Shown in pieces: positions 22,055 to 34,012 of a stretch of 64,000 nucleotides of DNA. How positions within the stretch are numbered: the stretch's first letter is position 1; each line of letters begins with the position of its first letter. Position numbers and translations under genes: made by a program. Under the pieces are notes generated by a model, which was not told the DNA's origin, did not search any database, and saw nothing but the letters and a program-made list of their open reading frames with translations. The stretch comes from Lactarius indigo (lineage: Eukaryota > Basidiomycota > Agaricomycetes > Russulales > Russulaceae): contig JAFKAC010000077.1 in assembly GCA_025766275.1 (NCBI GenBank), forward strand, positions 124,001-188,000, read 5' to 3'.

Positions 22055-22606
22055 AATGGAATCTTGGTCTTAATGTAATGCCATCACAACATTAGCTCAA
22101 CTTGAGCGCGATATGGTGGTAACAACTTAGCGAATAGCCACAACGGTACGAAGACCCATGCTCTTGCTTTAGTGAATGCACGAAGGCACACCGGCAAGTC
22201 TCGCTCCCTCCTGGTGGACTTAGACTTGAGACAAAGAAGAGAGATGAGAGGATGCGAGAGGGCAGATGAGAGAGAGAGAGAGAGAAAAACAAGTGATGAT
22301 TCAAGAAGACCAAGATGGCGTATCTTGGTCTTCACAAGCAGTCTTAAATACAAGTCGAGCAGGCTTTCAAGCGCTGCTATAAGTCACAGTATAGTAGCGT
22401 CCAACATATCACGTAAGTAACTCGAACCCTAATACTACTACTGCTAGTATTAGTGGCGTCCATCCTCAGTCAGCTATCGTGTGCAATCTCCTATCATACT
22501 ACTGTATCACCATTGTAAGGGCCTAAGGCCATGAGTCCGTGACTAATTTACCTTACAGCCATAGTCACAACCGGTACAGTAAGGGTCCGCAGCCAAGAAT
22601 GTGACA
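22043..22606 (-). repeat. 5' LTR of the gypsy element, about 564 bp
   Basis: On the minus strand it begins TGTCACATTCTTGG at 22606 and ends about CTGTAACA at 22043. It contains a (GA)n run at about 22268-22286 and a TATA-like stretch near 22345. The 22606 boundary is firm because the flank continues a known LTR-B sequence; the inner boundary is judged from the CA end only. Confidence 0.65.
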
Positions 22607-23092
22607 CTACATGAGGGTTTATATACACTGCTGCGACTGAGTTCGAATTACTATAGAACCTTGTTACTAAAGGTATGTGTAATAGTTAATGAGTCAGATG
22701 CTGACGCATTGTGTCTAATAATAGCATTATCTATTGTGCTGACTGATGCATAGTCATTAACGCTGACAGAACAATGATGTGTCCTTATCTATGAGTCACA
22801 ACCCTATGACAACGTAGTCTAGAACTATCTAGAATGTTCCCTGCTTATTGTCCAATAAGAAACTACTATACTATTGTGGAAGGTGCCCTAAAGAGGTAGT
22901 ATCCAATAAGGAAGTTACTATCTCAGGGTCACGTGCTTGTGGGTGCACATGTTGGCATCACGTGACTAACCATCTTATCATATCTAATGATAAGGACTTG
23001 GATGTTTGAGCGCAACGTTGGAGATTTATATCTCCACCAAATAATTCCATAAAAATACAGAAAAATAAGGCGAAAATAGAGCGTCCATGACA
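22607..23092 (-). repeat. Fragment of LTR family B, split by the gypsy insertion
   Basis: Reverse-complement match, diverged, to roughly the first 490 bp of solo LTR B (11612-12388), from TGTCATGGACGCTC at 23092 to CCTCATGTAG at 22607, where the gypsy LTR begins. The rest of LTR B should lie beyond the gypsy 3' end but is absent, consistent with the deletion there. Confidence 0.8.
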
Positions 23093-24976
23093 CCACCCCC
23101 TTGCACTCTCAACTCATTAGATCAGCACTCATCAACCACATGTTTGAATCCTTCTTCAACCCCATTTATTATGTGCCTTGGTTTCAACACTTAGTAACAA
23201 TTAAGATAGAGCAAAAAGATCAAAGTACAGTGATAGTATTGTAAATTTTACAACTGTTATCCTCTGAATTAAAATCAATTATAAGTGCATACAACCTATA
23301 TGAAGAGTGTTAGTTCATAAAAGGTAATTCAATCCACAAAAGCGATTACCATTCACCAGCATAATTGTGACTGGTCATCAATAGATTTCTGAATTGGGGA
23401 GCTATCATATGCACTTTCACCAATTTATAATCCAGGTTCTGCTCACACCACTTACAGTGATTATAAGTGATTATAATCACCCAATATTTTTCATTGTTTT
23501 TGCTGATGGGGGACTTCCTTTTCTGGTAACCACCACCTACTCTGCCACTTCGCTAGGATGGAATGGACTCTCATCTTGCTCATGTCAGACACAAGGCCAC
23601 CAGGGACTACTGTTATCAGATTCGAGGATTATAATTGACAACACGTCCCAACATTTATCTAGTCAATCACCAACCATGCGGCCGTTCTTGTGTTATGACC
23701 TTCTCTTGACAGGGCCCCTCAATAATTTACGAGTCCTCCACATTGCCCAAAACCTTCTCCGCTCGAAGACCTAATCCTAATGGGGGTTGTTATCACTCAA
23801 CAAAAAAATACTTTCTCGACTTTTTCCGGGTCTGCCGCCGTGTCGTGTTTGCTGTAATCGATTGTGCCATGCCGTCCCGAAGCCCGTTCATGAGTCCGTT
23901 GCAGCTACCCACACAGATGCACACCGGAGATGATATCTTTTCCGTCCCACATTCCCGGTTTGGTTGCGCTACAATCACGGTCTGAACTCTGGTGCGAGCG
24001 AAGCTATGGCATCCACAAGAGCTGATATAATGGTGGGGGTTACTCTTATGACAGTACTAATATATTTGCGTGGCACAGTCTGCCGTGTGACCGCCATTCC
24101 TTGCACGCGCATCCGTTGATAACACAAGGGTCCGCTGATTTGGTCATGAATCGGTTTTGTGTCTAACAAGGGACCGATAATCCGGGCGCTTCACAACGGT
24201 AAGTAATGTTTCCCACGTCCTTGACGTTGACCAGAGAGGGTCGCGCTAAAAATAACTTGGAAGTGTGCCTATTTCCGCAGCTGGATAAGTACTGTAGCAA
24301 GAGTCGAGTCTTGTGTGGGTCTTGATTATTATAGGCTTGATTCGTAAGCATTTAGCTGACGTCTGTTGACCCTCACTCGACCCCGGGCTTTCATGTTCAA
24401 GTCATACTTCCATCCTGGATCGCGTGGACAAGGATTTATCGACGCAGCATCTGAAAGGGATTCGTTCTGTCGGCTGTGGACCACAGTTGAGCTGGCACAG
24501 AAGTTTGCCAACTTTCAACTAGTGGCACTCTTTTCTCCAGTCAGCGTGACTGTGGACCCACTCAGTACCTCATCCCCAGACCCCGGGTGGGTCTTCCGGA
24601 AACGAGCGAAAACGAGCCCAATTCTCTCAATGAAACTTTCCGATAGTATCACTAGCTCACACCACAAGCTTCAGCATCCCACATTCTGTGTCTGAGACTG
24701 ACAACATTCTCCGCTTTTTCGGTCAATATGCTCTAGCTTCCCTCATGACCATGAGCTACGTGTTCTCATTCTTGCTTCGTACACCGGATCGGGATACCTC
24801 ACATGCAGTCTATGCTTCTCTCCCTACAAACACTCACCCACCCTCACCACGAACTCGCTCGCCGTGCCATGTGCCATCGTAAACACGCGCCTCGCAATTT
24901 CCCTCGAGCAGCGTCGTGCGGCACTTCATGGGAAAACATTGGTCCTGACAACCCTTCGAGCTTGGGCGTTCCAAAC
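23093..24976. other. AT-rich intergenic region, no supportable gene
   Basis: Between the repeat cluster and the protease gene. Frames such as 23394-23774 (126 aa) have no recognisable domain, no clean introns and no homologue I recognise. A short direct repeat (GTGATTATAA) occurs near 23457-23477. The last few hundred bases probably carry upstream control of the protease. Confidence 0.5.
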
Positions 24977-24983
24977 TATAAAA
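24977..24983 (+). promoter_or_regulatory. TATA box of the aspartic protease gene
   Basis: TATAAAA, 90 bp before the ATG at 25073, followed by a pyrimidine-rich leader (CCACCCTCTTCTCTCAACTC). Position and context fit a strongly expressed fungal secreted-enzyme gene. Confidence 0.6.
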
Positions 24984-25072
24984 GCCCATTAACATCCTCA
25001 ACAATTTCGCTGTGATTCAGCTGCGATTCACTCCTGCCTCTTCAAATCCACCCTCTTCTCTCAACTCGAGCC

Positions 25073-26652
25073 ATGTTCCCGACTGCCTCTCTCACCGCTT
25101 TCCTCTTGCTTGCCGTTAGCGTCGCGGCGAACCCCATCGTCGTTCGCAAAGCACCTGTCTCATTGACCTTCGCTCGACACCTCAACGTCACCGGTGCCCA
25201 TGACCTCGTCCAAAAGGATCAGGCCCGTGCCAAAAACTTGGTTTCCATCAGCAAAGCAAAACAAAGCGGAACCCTAAGCCCCGGCGCAGTCGTCAGCGTC
25301 GGTGTGACTAACGTCGCCGTCGTTTACGAGGCCAGCGTCGGCGTTGGCAGCCCCCCCACCTCCTGTGAGTGACGCTGCTTCATATGCAGCTTACGTTCTG
25401 AGACCCGCTTTTAGACAATCTCCTCATTGACACGGGAAGCTCGAATACCTGGGTAGGAGCTGGAGCGCCCTATGTTCAGACTGGCACCAGTGTGCAGACA
25501 GGTGACAGTGTGGTAAGTATTGTATCTCGAACATGTTATCCAGCGTCAACTAATTACCATCTTCTAGTCTGTGACATATGGATCTGGGTCGTTCTCTGGT
25601 GGGTTTCTGCCCGTGAAAGTCATCGTTGCTATGTCCCTACACCCCCCTCCCTTTCTTAGGAACTGAGTTCTTGGACACCGTGACGATTGGCCCTGGGCTT
25701 GTTATTCCTGATCAGTCGATCGGCGTTGCTTCAACCTCCACTGGCTTCGATGGTTTCGACGGAATCCTCGGGTGAGTGTAAAGCTCATCGCTTTAAACCT
25801 GCGCTGACAATTCATACTGTAGGATCGGGCCTGTCGATTTGACGCTTGGTACCTTGTCCCCAGACTCAAATACGCCCATCCCCACGGTCACGGACAACCT
25901 CTTCAGCCAGGGATCAATCACATCTGACCTCGTCTCCGTGTCCTTTGAGCCCACGACCACGACATCTGTCAAGAATGGCGAGTTGACGTTCGGTGGTACC
26001 GACTCCACTAAGTTCACTGGAACTCTCACTTTCAGGTGAGCACGTGTGATCACTGAGCTCTAACTCTAAGGTCTGAATGCTTATGCGGTACTGGACAGCC
26101 CCGGTACGGGGACCTTCCCCGCCAGCGAATTCTGGGGTATCAACGAGTCCATCCGGTACGGTGCTTCTACCACCATCCTCTCGAGCACCGCTGGTATTGT
26201 CGACACTGGAACCACCCTCATCCTCATCGCCACCGGTAAGTACCCCACGTTTCTCTTAACAAGATCCCGTGTCACGAACCAACGACACTCACGCAGACGC
26301 ATTCAACCGCTACAAATCCGCGACCGGTGGGGTCAATGACGCCAACACGGGCTTGCTCAGGATCACCTCGACCCAGTTTGCCAACCTGCAGTCGCTCTTC
26401 TTCACGACCGGCGGCAGGGCATTCGAGCTCACCGCGAACGCGCAGATCTGGCCACGCGCACTCAACACTTTCATCGGCGGCACTTCAGGCAGCATCTACC
26501 TGGTCGTCAACGACATCGGCTCCCCCACGGGATCGGGCCTCGACTTTATCAACGGCTACACTTTCCTCGAGCGGTTCTATTCCGTATTTGATACTACCAA
26601 CAACCGCGTTGGCTTCGCCACCACCTCGTTCACCACAGCCACGACCAACTGA
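25073..26652 (+). CDS. Secreted aspartic protease, polyporopepsin-like (A01)
   Basis: Exons 25073-25364, 25415-25512, 25568-25598, 25660-25771, 25823-26035, 26099-26235 and 26297-26652 give 412 aa. A signal peptide (about residues 1-19, LTAFLLLAVSVAA), a propeptide of about 70-80 residues, and a pepsin-type two-lobed domain with LLIDTGSSNTW and AGIVDTGTT, the two catalytic Asp. The flap region is VTYGSGSFSG. Sequence such as YTFLERFYSVFDTTNNRVGF is typical of polyporopepsin. It should be an extracellular acid endopeptidase. Exon 6 must start at 26099 (not the earlier AG at 26070) to keep the family sequence. Only 31 bp for exon 3 is small but its junctions are consensus. Confidence 0.93.
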
Positions 26653-27043
26653 GGGGGGTAATTTGGGGAGACGGTCATTACGTCAGATCTGGACAGGGTC
26701 GCAAAAATGTAAATTTCTTATTGTTCTATTATGTAGCAGCCTGCTTCTACCTTCTAGGGTTTCTGTGGATACCTTGTGCCTTATGCTTGGTAGAAATTTA
26801 ACCATCAGGTGTACATAGGTCCACTGTACATGAATTTATTGAAGTCATGCTACGTCAAATGCTGATGTTGAACAGGAAAAGTCGTCGCGTCCGCTAAACT
26901 TCGTGTGGATGCAAGGCGCATGAAAGTGCGACTAAATACACCGTCAGTAAAGATGATATTTCGGTCCATGTAGTGTGTTTCCCAGTGTTTATAATACTGT
27001 GCATGTAAATCGACCTCAAATTATCATCCTCACCAGTCTACAC
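26653..27043. other. Shared 3' region of two convergent genes
   Basis: 391 bp between the stop codons of the aspartic protease (plus) and D-lactate dehydrogenase (minus). No coding signal seen. Confidence 0.6.
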
Positions 27044-29428
27044 TCAGGGGGGTGGTGCAGTGTCATCATCTGGATACAACTAAAAAAAAATATGCCGTCA
27101 ACACCCAATTATATGCGACGCCGATGGAGTTATGATGAATCCATACCTTCCCAGGGTTCATGATCCCTAGCGGATCTATCGCCCGCTTGATCGTCTTCAT
27201 CAGGGCCACCGTGCCCGCACCGAGCTCCTCAACCATGAATTCCCTCTTCCCGATCCCGACACCATGCTCGCCAGTACCTTAATGAAGAAGAAAAAAATTC
27301 CGGGTCAGGCTGGCGGGCGCACGGCCTGAGTGACTTACAGGTCCCATCGAGCGCCAGCGCACGCTCGACCATGCGATGCACGAGCTCCCGCACGACCTTG
27401 AGCTCTTCGTCCGTCTTGAAGGTCATGAGGGCATGGAAGTTTCCTGGGTGTCCAATAGTACTGCATCAGCAGCCTCTCCTCGGTACGACGTGGCATCTTT
27501 GCACTACCCACCGTCTCCTGCGTGGCCTATGACAGAATAGAGTATGCCCGCGCGCTCCATGTCCTTCTGAGTCTCGTATACGAGCTGCGGGAGCTTGGAA
27601 ATCGGAACGCTGCGATAAATGGGGGGCAGTGAGGGAAGTCCCCCAAGTTTTGAATTAGGTCAATTGCGCACCACACGTCCGTCGTCCATGCCTTTGCCCC
27701 CTCGCCCGCATATGCGAGGCCCGAGTAGAACCCGACTTTGCGGTCCGTCCACATCGCCTCGGCCTCCTCCTCGCTCTGTGCAGGCCAGAACTTGTCTCCG
27801 CCGTGCTTCTTCACGACGCGCTTCACGACGTCCACGGCCTCAGAGAGCGCCCCGGGAGTCGCGCCTTGCAGCTTGAAGAACAGGTGGTCGGCGATGTCGT
27901 ACTTCCGCGCGGGGTTACCCGCGGCCACGGTAGCGCGTATGAACGCCGCGTCGACGAGCTCGATGCATTCTGTTAAATCGCGGTGGGATAAAAGAGGGGG
28001 CCAGAAATAAGTTACGGGAGGGAAGGCTCACGGATGCCGATTCCCGTGTTCAGGATCTCGATAACGGCTTCGCTCGCCTTGCGCATGTCGGGGAACCGCG
28101 CGGTCGCGACGGTCGTCGGGACGACCGGTGCAAGGCGGATGGTCACCTCCGTGATGATGCCGAGTGTGCCCTCCGCACCGATGAATAGCTTCGTGATGTC
28201 GAATCCGGCCGACGACTTGCGTGACCGGCGTCTCGTCTTAATCACTTCCCCAGACGGAAGGACGACCGTCTACAGAAATGTTCAGCACACGCATGGACAG
28301 GCACGAGGAATGCCGACCGCGTTTAGGAACCATTCGCCTTTCGCTGTACCATACCGCACCGCGTTGGCTACCGAGAAACGATTCAGTATAAGGTTAGAGG
28401 ACTGGGTCGTGGGATAGCTGACTTCCAGAGCAGCCAGTGCTTAGCATGCCGCCAATAGTGGCAGTAGGACCCGGGTCAATCTGCGTATTTGCACAATGCG
28501 CTGAGGTGATCGAGAGAAGGACGTGTAACCATTCTTACGTACGGGAAAGAATAGTGGGATTCCTCTCTCTTTCAGGGTCTGATTGATTTCCATCCATCCT
28601 ACTCCCGGTTGGCAAACAAGGTCCGAATCTTCCTCTGCGAAGACGGGAGGAAATCAGATGGCCGATGGATATGGATCGGAGATAGGAAACGTGCCATGGA
28701 TGGCAATGATTTTGTTCATTTCTGACAGATCGACGCAGATGCCTCCGCCCTTCCACTAAAGAAGAAAAAAGAAGTCCGTCACGAACTGAGCGACGATGCA
28801 GCGTAACGGCAGCCTGAGGTACGTACGCCCGCGAAGTGTCCTTCTAAGCTCGTCCCACCGGCATAAGGGACGATGGGCATGCGATACTTCCGCGCAACAT
28901 TGACGATCTTCACCACATCTTCCGTCGAAGTTGGGTACACCACGACACTATGAGGGAGTCCTAATCACAACCAACGTCACGACCCCAGTACACCAAAACG
29001 CAAAAGCAGGGCGCACCGGGATGATGACAATTTGGCGAAAACCCATGCGCCACCAGCTCGTCCGGCGCTATCGTTACCGCCTCCCCCACAAACGACGCCC
29101 TGAGCTCCTCAATCGCACGCGCAAAGTCTTCGGGCGTGCCATAGACCGGCGGTAGGGACGCCGTGGCGTTGACTAACTCCACGCCGTCGTTGTTCGAACG
29201 CGCACCGATATAATATCCCCCGAGGCCTAGCAAAGCGCCAGCCAGAGCAAGCGCAAGCGGGGTGCGGGTCGAAGAAGTCGCAGGGTCCGGTGGAGGTGCT
29301 CCTTCGCCGCTGGCCGCCGTGCTAAGCGGGCGCAGGTAATGGGAATGTACTGGCCATAACCGGCCTCCGCTACTATAGGTAGATAGCCTCGGCACCTTCC
29401 AACCCCTCCGAGTCCATAGCAACGACAT
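27044..29428 (-). CDS. Mitochondrial D-lactate dehydrogenase (cytochrome), FAD-linked
   Basis: The first exons are 29428-29017, 28960-28827 and 28755-28695; further exons run to a last exon ending [12 protein letters not shown] at 27044. The N-terminus is rich in Arg/Ser with a hydrophobic stretch ([19 protein letters not shown]), as in DLD1 targeting to the mitochondrial inner membrane. The FAD-binding PCMH domain contains [14 protein letters not shown] and the flavin-binding [11 protein letters not shown]; downstream are [19 protein letters not shown] and, near the end, the [11 protein letters not shown] block of FAD-linked oxidases. It oxidises D-lactate to pyruvate and passes electrons to cytochrome c. 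Intron 3 seems to use a GC donor (GCACGT). The last intron (about 27080-27145) is needed to reach the conserved GKLYP ending; without it translation would add an unrelated tail. Confidence 0.9.
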
Positions 29429-29639
29429 GCTGCGCTGGCGAAAATGTCACGAGAGCTTCGTCGAAGTTGAGTTTTGACACTGTGTCACATTAAACTTCGG
29501 CCACGTGTAGCATGGAGCCTGACATCGTCTCTGACCGCGATTCTGGGCATTTTCGGGAGCATTTGTCGTCATTTGTCGTCAAGCAATAGCCGAGAGTGCA
29601 CGACCCGCAATTCCCGCGCCACACAGGCCGTTCTCGTCG
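29429..29639. promoter_or_regulatory. Divergent promoter region of DLD and the hydrolase
   Basis: 211 bp between head-to-head start codons. It contains a direct repeat of ATTTGTCGTC at 29563-29582. No clear TATA box. Confidence 0.45.
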
Positions 29640-30954
29640 ATGTCCCAATGGATTGTCAGGAAAGTCTGTGTCCGTCGACAACTATCTTTACACTCTCTTC
29701 GTAACTTTTTTCGTGACCCGAATCACAAGGTAGCCAATCCTGATTTTAGCACAACAACAACACTCTTCTCTCCTTTGACGCGAACTATCACTGCGGGTCT
29801 CTCCCTTCAGCCCAGTCACGATGCGCCCTCAGGCTGGTTGGCACTCTCCGCATTTGTTGGCCTCCCATTAGCGTTGTGGGCATACAAGGTCCGTCCTGCG
29901 GTACAGTTGATGGGCCTCGAACCATGTTGAGCCCCAATACGTGCGTCATCCACAGTGCTTGATGCTGATTATATTTCAACGCAAAGTGATTTACATGGGT
30001 AGTCAGTAGCGCAAGCATTGCATTTGATGAACTAAGCCCCCTTGCAGGGTATGCTCCTCCCGGTTCGAGGACGGAGCTACTCGCGGACGTGTACCCCAAG
30101 TATACCCCCAATGGCATTCACATTGAGGAGCTCTCCATCCCCAGCTCCCGACCAAACAAAGTCCGCCTGTCGACGTTACTCTTACGCAGAGACGTGTCCG
30201 CTCCTCCTCCCCAGCACGTCATCGTCTATCTCCAAGGTACAGTACTCTCGTCGCGGATCATTCAGTCTTTTCACCTACACTTATAGGCAACGCCGGAAAC
30301 CCGCTGCACCGCATCCCCATGTTTGCTACCCTACTCAATTCCATCCCATCCTTAGCCATCCTCGCGCCCGCACCGCGCTCCTACTGGACATCGACCGGAG
30401 CACGCCCCACGCAGGCAGGCCTCCTCGCCGACCACGCCGCCGCGCTCGCCTTTGCCGCCTCGCATTTCCCCACCAGCTGCCTGACGCTCTACGGCCACTC
30501 CCTCGGTGCATCCGCCGCGCTCTGCCTACTCGCCACCCGCGATGCGCCGGGCGGCGTGCATGGCCTGGTGCTGGAGAACGCGTTCACGAGTGTGCCGGAC
30601 ATGCTTCGCGCGCTCTACCCGCAGCGCTGGCTCCCGTACCGCTATCTCGGTCCGTTCGTGCGCGATCGGTGGGACGCGCGTGCGGCGGCACGTGATGTGC
30701 GTCGTCGCTGTGCTGCTCTTCTTGCACACCGCGCGATGGTGCTTGTGAGCGAGCGGGACGAGGTCGTCCCGCCTGCCATGGGCCAAGAGATCTTCGATGC
30801 GCTGAAGGCGCCGAGTGGAACAGATGCGGGGGTCGGGAGACTGGTGGTACTGGAACGGGCGCTGCATGAGGATGCTTGGCGCTATCGGGATTGGTCACGA
30901 GCCGTGAAGCAGTACTTGTGTGATCTAGAACGGAGGCATCAAGGTGATAACTAG
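29640..30954 (+). CDS. Alpha/beta-hydrolase, BEM46/ABHD13-like
   Basis: Exons 29640-29888, 29956-29998, 30048-30236 and 30287-30954 give 382 aa. A membrane anchor (GWLALSAFVGLPLALWAYK, then CLMLIIFQRKVIYMG across exons 1-3) precedes the hydrolase fold. The nucleophile elbow is YGHSLGAS (Ser), the acid is probably Asp in SERDEVVPP, and the histidine is in ALHEDAWRY. The oxyanion HGG-type segment is replaced by YLQGNAGN, as in the BEM46 family. BEM46-type proteins are membrane-bound and linked to cell polarity in yeasts; the substrate is unknown. The start is uncertain: 29640 is the only in-frame upstream ATG and gives about 45 extra residues before the expected start of the family sequence. 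Confidence 0.85.
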
Positions 30955-31316
30955 AAGGTATGTTTCTTATGCGGTGCAATTAAAGTCTGTAAATATGTGA
31001 TAATGAGGCATATTGAGCAGCTCAATTACGGTCATTTTATTGCGTTTGGGGGGAATAGTAAGGGCCAGATTACGACGACCCAGGATCTGACGTCGGGAAA
31101 GGTAGTGCAGGCCATGGGAAGACTGCGAAAGTTCCGACTGGCAATACTGCCGCACCACGACTTTTTTCGAATGATGCCACGAACATGCCTCAAGGCAGGC
31201 GGTTCCAAATTGTTATTCTCCTAGGGGGATGACTTAATATTTCTCTCACATTTCTGGTGAATTAGTAGGCATACAATTAGACAAGTACACGTCGTCATGC
31301 GTTGGCTCATTTATTC
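30955..31316. other. Shared 3' region of two convergent genes
   Basis: 362 bp between the hydrolase stop (plus) and the ATG7 stop (minus). Nothing coding seen. Confidence 0.55.
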
Positions 31317-33947
31317 TCAAAAGTCCTCATCCGTGCCCTCTTCCTCCCAATCGACCGCTTCTAGCGCTTGCTCACCCTCAGCATGCAACTTATCCAACCC
31401 CGTAAGCGCCTCTAGGAAGCCCGTTTCATTGAACACCCTCAACATCATCGCGAAACCTTGCGTTTCGTACGCCTTCAGAACCTGCAGCAAAAACCCGCAC
31501 ATCAGCCTCGCCCTCACATCGAAACGCCAACGTACCGTCTCACTGCACCCAGTGCAGCGGTCGTAAGCAGCGCCCACTATTGACATACTACGGAACTGCG
31601 CAAGGAACCCGCGCAGTTGGTGCGGGACGAGCCCCAACACGCTACCGCCTTGATCGGTGTCCTGTTGGTGCTGTGGGTCCTGACCGGGGGGTGGTGCAGG
31701 TGCCAGAACGCTACGAATCGTTTCCCATGAGACCCAAATAAGAATGATCTAAAAAAAAGTGGCGAATCTCACCCCGACGGATGCTGAATAAGCGATACAA
31801 GAAGCTCTACGGCTGTCGCTGATGCGATTGGCGCCAACCCTGGGCGGGTCACTGTGCACATTTGATCTAGTGTGCGGTCGGTGAGGGACTGGGGGCAGGT
31901 TATCGCTGGGGGATCGGCGGCAGCGGTGAGGGACGTACGTCTGCTGGCGCTACGATGTCGTTGCAGTAGTAACAGCCAAGTCTCCTGGAGCCATCTGCTG
32001 GATTTCCACGCGCACCATGCCGCATAACGAGGTACGAGTCAAAGCCCAGCGCTGCGTTCAGCACAATCTGCAGCAGTAAAAGTCACGCAGTGGAGGAGCC
32101 ATAGCGTGAAAACTTGCTTACTTTCCCCTTTGCCGCGCCGAGCACAGTTGGCAACCAACGGCTCTCGCGTGAATCCATCAAGAGAAATACAGCGTCGTGC
32201 GCATCAAACAGGTCCTCTAGAATTTCGACATCCCTCTTCGTCTGCTCCTCCGAACCGGGCGGGACCGGATGACCTGGCATTGGAATCGAGAGCGTCACAC
32301 CCTCAGCATCCTAGAAGTCTCACGTTGGTACACGCGTACAGAAAAGGTAGGGTCGGTACGTACTACTCCGGGAAAGACCTTCTTCAGCCGCGCAGCGGCT
32401 GCCTCGGCTTTGGGTTTGCCGCCGTCAATGCAGTCGTCGAACTCGAACAGCGGTTGTCGCACAGGGTTCGAGAAGGAAACTCTGCCCGAGTCGACGAGCG
32501 TGATTTTGCGAATACCCCAGCCCTGGACGGACACCTACGTCAGAAAAAAGAAGAGGGACCCACGAGCGTCACGTGACGTACCATGAGCGTTCGCGCAACG
32601 TAGCACCCAAGAGTCCCCGCGCCGAGTAACAAGCACCGCGTCTGCGCGATCTTGTCCAAGTCGAGGGAAGGGAGGATCCGCCAACGCATCAGTTTGAGAT
32701 TGAGGTCGACCGCCTGGTCCGCAAGCCTGTCGTCCCGCGCCGCTCAGGAGGCTTACCTCGGACACCAAGAAGGGGACGAAGGCAGACCTTTTGGGATCCA
32801 TCATCGGGGCCAGGTCCGCCACCCGCGCACCTAGTTTTCCCTGCACGTTCTTTTCCCACCCAACTGCGCTCGGCTTGTCCGCACCGGCGGGCCCACCGCG
32901 CAGAACGCCAAAGCGACTCGACGCGGCGTCGCCGCGCCAGCATAGTACTCGGACGGTCTGTGTCGCCTCTGGATGCACTGCGCGGAGGTACGCAAGGAGG
33001 TTGCGCAGGGGCCAGCCTGGAGCGGCAGCTTGCGCTGAAGGGTCGAGAAAACCAATTGTTTGCTGTAGGCTGTTATCAGACTTGGGAGGTGATAGACAGG
33101 AGATGGGGGACACGCACCGACTGTTGGGGCACATCCGCGAAGAATGTGGAAAATTCGTTCACGGGGGCGGTCTCCACGGTGTTGTTCTGGGCGGGCCGCA
33201 CGAGGAAGAATGGGGGTGGGGTCGGGGAGAGTCGCTCGGCAAGGGAGGAGAGCTGGTCTTGTGAAAGGTGCGCCTCCGGGCCAGTCCAATCATCGTCTAT
33301 CTCCCACAAGGGCTGGGCGGCGAAGGCGGGAAAGGCGAACCAATAGTAGAACTTGTATTTCTTGAGGTCGGCGAATGTGATGAGTAGAAAGCGTGTTAGG
33401 GCAGCGACGTCGTGGTTCTGGATGATACTGTCCCAAATCTACGAAGAGATTAGCACGCATGGACTGAACACCAGATCCGTGTCAAAATGCTAGTGCGGCG
33501 ACATTTAGGTCGTGCAGGGGTTCCCCCAAGGTCCTCGACAGGAGATACAGCGAAGCGCGATACGCACCTCGTCCGATAGTTTGTTGAACAGGGCCCTCTT
33601 GTCGGCGTTCTTGAATTCCTCTATTGTGTTATAGTTCTTCAAGACGCCTCGAGCCGGAATCGAGTGCGGAGGCGGGCTGCCACGATGTGTATGTTGTCAC
33701 TGAGTAGATAACGATGAGCTTACCTGTAGTCCTCCGAAAGTGATTCTCCACCCACGCTGATATTACACCCCAGCGGGACATCTTGGCCTGTGTTTCTGTC
33801 TTTGATGGTGCGCCCGGCCGAGTACGTTGCTGTGAGTGGGACTGAGTCGTCGGATAGACGAAGGACCTCGAGCTTCACCCGACTCAATTCGTGCCAAAAT
33901 GTAGGCTGAACCAGTGACGAGAACTGGGCGAATTGAACGACGGTCAT
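31317..33947 (-). CDS. ATG7: ATG7, E1-like enzyme of autophagy
   Basis: Multi-exon. The N-terminal domain starts [23 protein letters not shown], closely fitting ATG7. The ATP-binding part has the GxGxxG loop ([14 protein letters not shown] near 32620) with [17 protein letters not shown], and [12 protein letters not shown]. The catalytic cysteine lies in [11 protein letters not shown] near 31840. The C-terminus [15 protein letters not shown] with two CxxC pairs and a Glu/Asp-rich tail completes it. ATG7 activates ATG12 and ATG8 and hands them to ATG10 and ATG3, in the cytosol and at the phagophore. The last intron is about 31482-31538 (GTACGT to CTGCAG in the minus direction). All key motifs are present and no break was seen. 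Confidence 0.93.
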
Positions 33948-34012
33948 GGTAATGTCGACTGAGCTTATCGGATTACTTGGACGAGTGGCCTGTTTTGGTC
34001 AGATCGCCTCAC
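33948..34012. promoter_or_regulatory. 65-bp bidirectional promoter between ATG7 and the LYR gene
   Basis: The two ATGs point away from each other with only 65 bp between them. Both starts are supported by family sequence, so leaders and core promoter must share this gap or transcripts must start inside the opposite gene. No TATA box is visible. Confidence 0.65.

Larger units (their letters stand above)
17170..22606 (-). mobile_element. Decayed Ty3/gypsy element, 3' end and 3' LTR missing
   Basis: Read on the minus strand the order is 5' LTR (22606-22043), gag, zinc knuckle, protease, reverse transcriptase, RNase H, integrase, the gypsy order. It stops inside the integrase at about 17170-17196, where tandem-repeat sequence takes over, so the 3' third of integrase and the 3' LTR were deleted. 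Several frameshifts and stops separate the pieces. The 5' LTR abuts an older LTR fragment (22607-23092). Confidence 0.88.

Noticed and set aside
23394..23774. 126-aa frame as a host gene
   Set aside because: No domain, no splice signals, AT-rich and low complexity; kept as intergenic.
26036..26098. Extra coding segment LNAYAVLD in the aspartic protease
   Set aside because: Using the acceptor at 26098 restores the polyporopepsin sequence and frame, so this is intron.
27080..27145. D-lactate dehydrogenase ending by readthrough of the last intron
   Set aside because: Splicing gives the family ending KLYPD; the unspliced version adds an unrelated hydrophobic tail.
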